From NCBI GenBank assembly GCA_002717515.1, contig PBEC01000018.1, positions 262,630 through 326,629 of the forward strand: a stretch of DNA of 64,000 nt, in the 5' to 3' direction. Every line of letters begins with the position of its first letter. Within the stretch, counting starts at the first letter, position 1. Under the pieces are notes generated by a model that was not told the origin of the DNA, did not search any database, and saw only the letters and a list, made by a program, of their open reading frames with translations. This DNA is from Flavobacteriales bacterium (GTDB lineage Bacteria > Bacteroidota > Bacteroidia > Flavobacteriales_C > GCA-002722245). This document shows, in pieces, positions 61,361-64,000 of this stretch. Both the position numbers and the translations under genes were made by a program.

Positions 61361-64000
61361 TTAGTTGTATCTTTTATCTTTTTTGTAAAATAACCTTTTC
61401 ATAGTACTTATGATAAGACTGTAAAAATCAAATTCTTCGGATATTCTTCCTTGTAATTCGTAAACTCCTTTTCCTCTGAAAGGGTATTCTGCAGCAATTT
61501 TTGGGAAATGAACACTATCGAAAAAAATATTTTTTTCATCTGTAAATGTTCCAAAATACATTGTTTCTCCTTTTTGTGTTGTGGTTTTTTTAACACTCAC
61601 AAGATACCCGATCATTGTCACCTCTTTTTGACGGTTGTTTTTCATGTCCGTAGCGTTTATATACAATGTTGGCTTTTCGTTTATTATATCAAAGGGTGAA
61701 CATAAAGTAAAGCCAAGCAATTCCAATTCGTCAAATGCATCTTCATGTTGATGATATTCTAAAGCCGGAATGGAATATTTTTTCATGTTTTTTAAAAATA
61801 GTATTGGTGAATCTTTAGGCTTTGATTCATTATTATTTAAACAACTTTCCCAGAGAAGTTCTTTTTTAGTTCTTTTCGTAAACTTGAAAGCGCCTGAACG
61901 TATTAATAAGTTTAGCTGTTTCATCGAGATTGACACTTTATTTATAAAATCATCAAAGTTTTCAAACGGACCTGTTTTACTTTTAATTTGCTCGATTTTA
62001 TGAATAACATCACTTTCAAGTTCACGAATCATATTTAAACCTAGAAATATTTCTTTGTTGTAAATTTGTGTATCCCCTTTACTGTTATTTACACAAGGAC
62101 CGTGAATGTTTCCTCCCTTTATTTTTGCCTCATTTATATAGGTTTCAGCGGTATAAAATCCTCCACCGTTATTGAGTGCTGCAACAATGTGCTCCAGAGG
62201 ATAGTACGCTTTAATGTATAAGCTTTGATAACTTTCAACGGCATAGGATGCAGAATGTCCTTTTGAGAAAGCATAGTTTCCAAAACTTTCAATTTGACTC
62301 CATACTTCATTAGTGATTTTTTGGGAGTAACCGTATTTTTTACAGTTCCTAAAAAATTTATTTTTTATCAATTTAAATTCATTATTTTCTCTGAATTTCC
62401 AAGACATACCTCTTCTTAAAACATCCGACTCTTCTAAGGTTAAACCTGCAAAAAAGTGAGCCACTTTTAAGACATCCTCTTGATAAACCATTACCCCGTA
62501 AGTTTCTTTCATAAGTTCAGCCAGTTTAGGGTGGGTATATTTTCGCTTTTCAGGGTTTCGAAATCGTTTAATGTATTCTTTCATCATTCCTGATTTAGAA
62601 ACACCCGGTCGAATAATAGAGCTTGCGGCCACCAAACGCTTATAGTCACTTGCTTTTAGTTTTTTTAGTAACATTCTCATTCCAGGAGACTCTATGTAAA
62701 AACATCCAATTGTATTTCCTTTTCTTAATTGCGCTTTAATTTTTGAGTCATTTTTTAGGAATTCTATATTTTGAATCGTTTTTGAAACATCTATATTTTG
62801 GTTTTTTTTTATAATTTGGATAGAGTCTTTAATTTTCCCTAAACCTCGTTGACTTAGGATATCGAATTTATGCAAACCAATGTTGTCGGCTTCCTCCATA
62901 CTGAATTGAGTTGTGAGAAATCCTTTAGGGGGAAGATGTTGTGCTGTGTAGTAATTTATCGGTAAATCGGATATAATGATTCCTCCTGCATGAATGCCTA
63001 GATAATTGGGGAAGTATTCAATTGCTTTACTATATTTCCATGTTAATTGAGCAAGTGAATCTTGATGTTTAGTCTTGTAATAAATTATTGATTCAATTTC
63101 TTTTTTAGGAAGTCCAAAAACCTTCCCTAGTTCTCTAACTGCTGATTTATATTTGAACGTATTGTATGTTGCCAGTAAGGCTGTATTTCTTGAATTATAT
63201 TTATTAAAGAGATAATTAATGATGTCGTCTCGTTCGTTCCACGAAAAATCTAAATCGAAATCTGGAGGTGATTTACGATATTCATTAATGAAACGCTCAA
63301 AATAAAGATTCAACTCGATAGGATCTACATTTGTAATATACAAGCAATAGGCAACCATACTGTTTGCTCCACTTCCTCTTCCTACATAATAATATCCTTT
63401 TTTACGAGCATATTGTATGATGTCCCAATTGATTAAAAAATAAGCAGTAAAGCCTAGATTTTTAATACTACTGAGTTCTTTTTCTAATCGTTTTTCGGAC
63501 TCTTTGTTTGGATGGGAATATCGTTCTCTATAACCTAAATAACTGAGGTATTGAAGCTGTATAAAGTCTTCCTCCTCTGAGTTTCCTATTACTTTTTTGT
63601 TTTTTGAGGATTTAAAGGTGAACTCAATATGTGCAGTATTAAGAATAAAGGCAGTATTTTCTATGAGTTTTGGATGTTGAGTAAATTTCTTTAGCAGTTC
63701 TTCCCAGCTCAGGAATACGTCGCAATATGAAGATTGTTCAGTTAAAGGTAGCTTACTAAGTAAGCTGTTATTGTCGATTGCTCGAAGCAACCTATGGGTG
63801 TTAAAGTCTCGCTTATGTCTAAATGTTCCTGTTTGTAAAGCAACTAATCTATGATCTGGAATGTATTTATTCCTAATGCACTTTAGGAACAACTGATGAT
63901 GTTTTACGCCAACATATTCCCAAGGCTTTAGAGGAAATCCTGTGAATTTATCGATGGGATAAATAATAAAACAATCCTCAAAAGAGGGTGCTTTCAATGG
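61361..64000 (-). CDS. DNA polymerase III alpha-type subunit, partial at N-terminus
   Basis: The frame is open from the right edge to the stop at 61361, giving 880 codons; about 100 more N-terminal residues (start of the PHP domain) are missing. The polymerase active site has PPDFDLDFSW with the catalytic aspartates, SSIIRPGVSKSGMM and SFGNYAFSKGHSASYAVESYQS. The C-terminal OB fold (TMIGYLVSVKKTTTQKGETMYFGT) is present. The overall pattern matches the shorter second alpha subunit found near a DinB-like polymerase in Bacteroidota, not the replicative DnaE of ~1200-1400 residues (inference). The neighbour beyond the window is unknown. Confidence 0.88.
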   Translation of the reverse strand, partial: PLKAPSFEDCFIIYPIDKFTGFPLKPWEYVGVKHHQLFLKCIRNKYIPDHRLVALQTGTFRHKRDFNTHRLLRAIDNNSLLSKLPLTEQSSYCDVFLSWEELLKKFTQHPKLIENTAFILNTAHIEFTFKSSKNKKVIGNSEEEDFIQLQYLSYLGYRERYSHPNKESEKRLEKELSSIKNLGFTAYFLINWDIIQYARKKGYYYVGRGSGANSMVAYCLYITNVDPIELNLYFERFINEYRKSPPDFDLDFSWNERDDIINYLFNKYNSRNTALLATYNTFKYKSAVRELGKVFGLPKKEIESIIYYKTKHQDSLAQLTWKYSKAIEYFPNYLGIHAGGIIISDLPINYYTAQHLPPKGFLTTQFSMEEADNIGLHKFDILSQRGLGKIKDSIQIIKKNQNIDVSKTIQNIEFLKNDSKIKAQLRKGNTIGCFYIESPGMRMLLKKLKASDYKRLVAASSIIRPGVSKSGMMKEYIKRFRNPEKRKYTHPKLAELMKETYGVMVYQEDVLKVAHFFAGLTLEESDVLRRGMSWKFRENNEFKLIKNKFFRNCKKYGYSQKITNEVWSQIESFGNYAFSKGHSASYAVESYQSLYIKAYYPLEHIVAALNNGGGFYTAETYINEAKIKGGNIHGPCVNNSKGDTQIYNKEIFLGLNMIRELESDVIHKIEQIKSKTGPFENFDDFINKVSISMKQLNLLIRSGAFKFTKRTKKELLWESCLNNNESKPKDSPILFLKNMKKYSIPALEYHQHEDAFDELELLGFTLCSPFDIINEKPTLYINATDMKNNRQKEVTMIGYLVSVKKTTTQKGETMYFGTFTDEKNIFFDSVHFPKIAAEYPFRGKGVYELQGRISEEFDFYSLIISTMKRLFYKKDKRYN

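Overview
The window is a stretch of core chromosome from an AT-rich member of the Bacteroidota, most likely order Flavobacteriales. Four things point there. The type IX secretion / gliding genes gldK-gldL-gldM-gldN are present with a PorP/SprF-family gene upstream. There is a long-form ispG and a 1090-residue secA. There are several Bacteroidota-specific outer-membrane families. Finally, many genes are preceded by the Bacteroidota promoter box TAnnTTTG. I see no insertion sequence, prophage, CRISPR array, rRNA or tRNA, and no gap over 300 bases without a gene.

Layout, left to right. (1) 1-4.8 kb: a secreted leucine-rich-repeat protein cut by the left edge, hemW, a PAP2 phosphatase and a small outer-membrane protein. 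(2) 4.9-11.5 kb, minus strand: miaB, a sigma-54 activator without a sensor domain, an LptE-like lipoprotein, a TPR protein, secG, groES and groEL, ending in a strong terminator. (3) 11.6-20.6 kb: topA coupled to an arginase-fold protein with altered metal ligands, a DUF3109 protein, mlaE-mlaF, a cysteine desulfurase and ispG. (4) 20.6-30.8 kb, minus strand: an envelope-biogenesis block with a CBS protein, a single-POTRA Omp85 protein, NAD kinase, two DUF6089 proteins, uppS, bamA and two Skp/OmpH chaperones. (5) 30.9-39.9 kb, plus strand: pdxJ, a hydrolase, a polyprenol-phosphate mannosyltransferase, pyrC, lepA and secA. (6) 40-48.9 kb, minus strand: manC, coaX, an outer-membrane protein, a TPR protein, lptC, a two-helix protein, a CNNM/CBS transporter and a PpiD-like foldase. 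(7) 49-54.1 kb: a tiny lipoprotein, a SprT-like protein, an aldo-keto reductase, murI, a SIMPL-like secreted protein and glyS. (8) 54.3-61.4 kb: porP/sprF-like gene, gldK, gldL, gldM, gldN and a second gldN copy (gldO-like). (9) 61.4 kb to the right edge: a DnaE-type polymerase cut by the window.

The common theme is building and feeding the cell envelope: Sec export (SecA, SecG), outer-membrane protein folding and insertion (Skp x2, BamA, a PpiD-like foldase), lipopolysaccharide transport (LptE, LptC), lipid trafficking (MlaEF), lipid-linked sugar supply (UppS, ManC, the mannosyltransferase) and the T9SS motor and core. No wholly unknown system is evident. The most interesting unexplained signals are regulatory. 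There is a palindromic region with a partial sigma-54-like site in front of groESL, in a cluster that itself encodes a sigma-54 activator. There is also a set of intergenic hairpins, three of them carrying CCTTGCG in the loop, in front of gldK, gldL and a DUF6089 gene.
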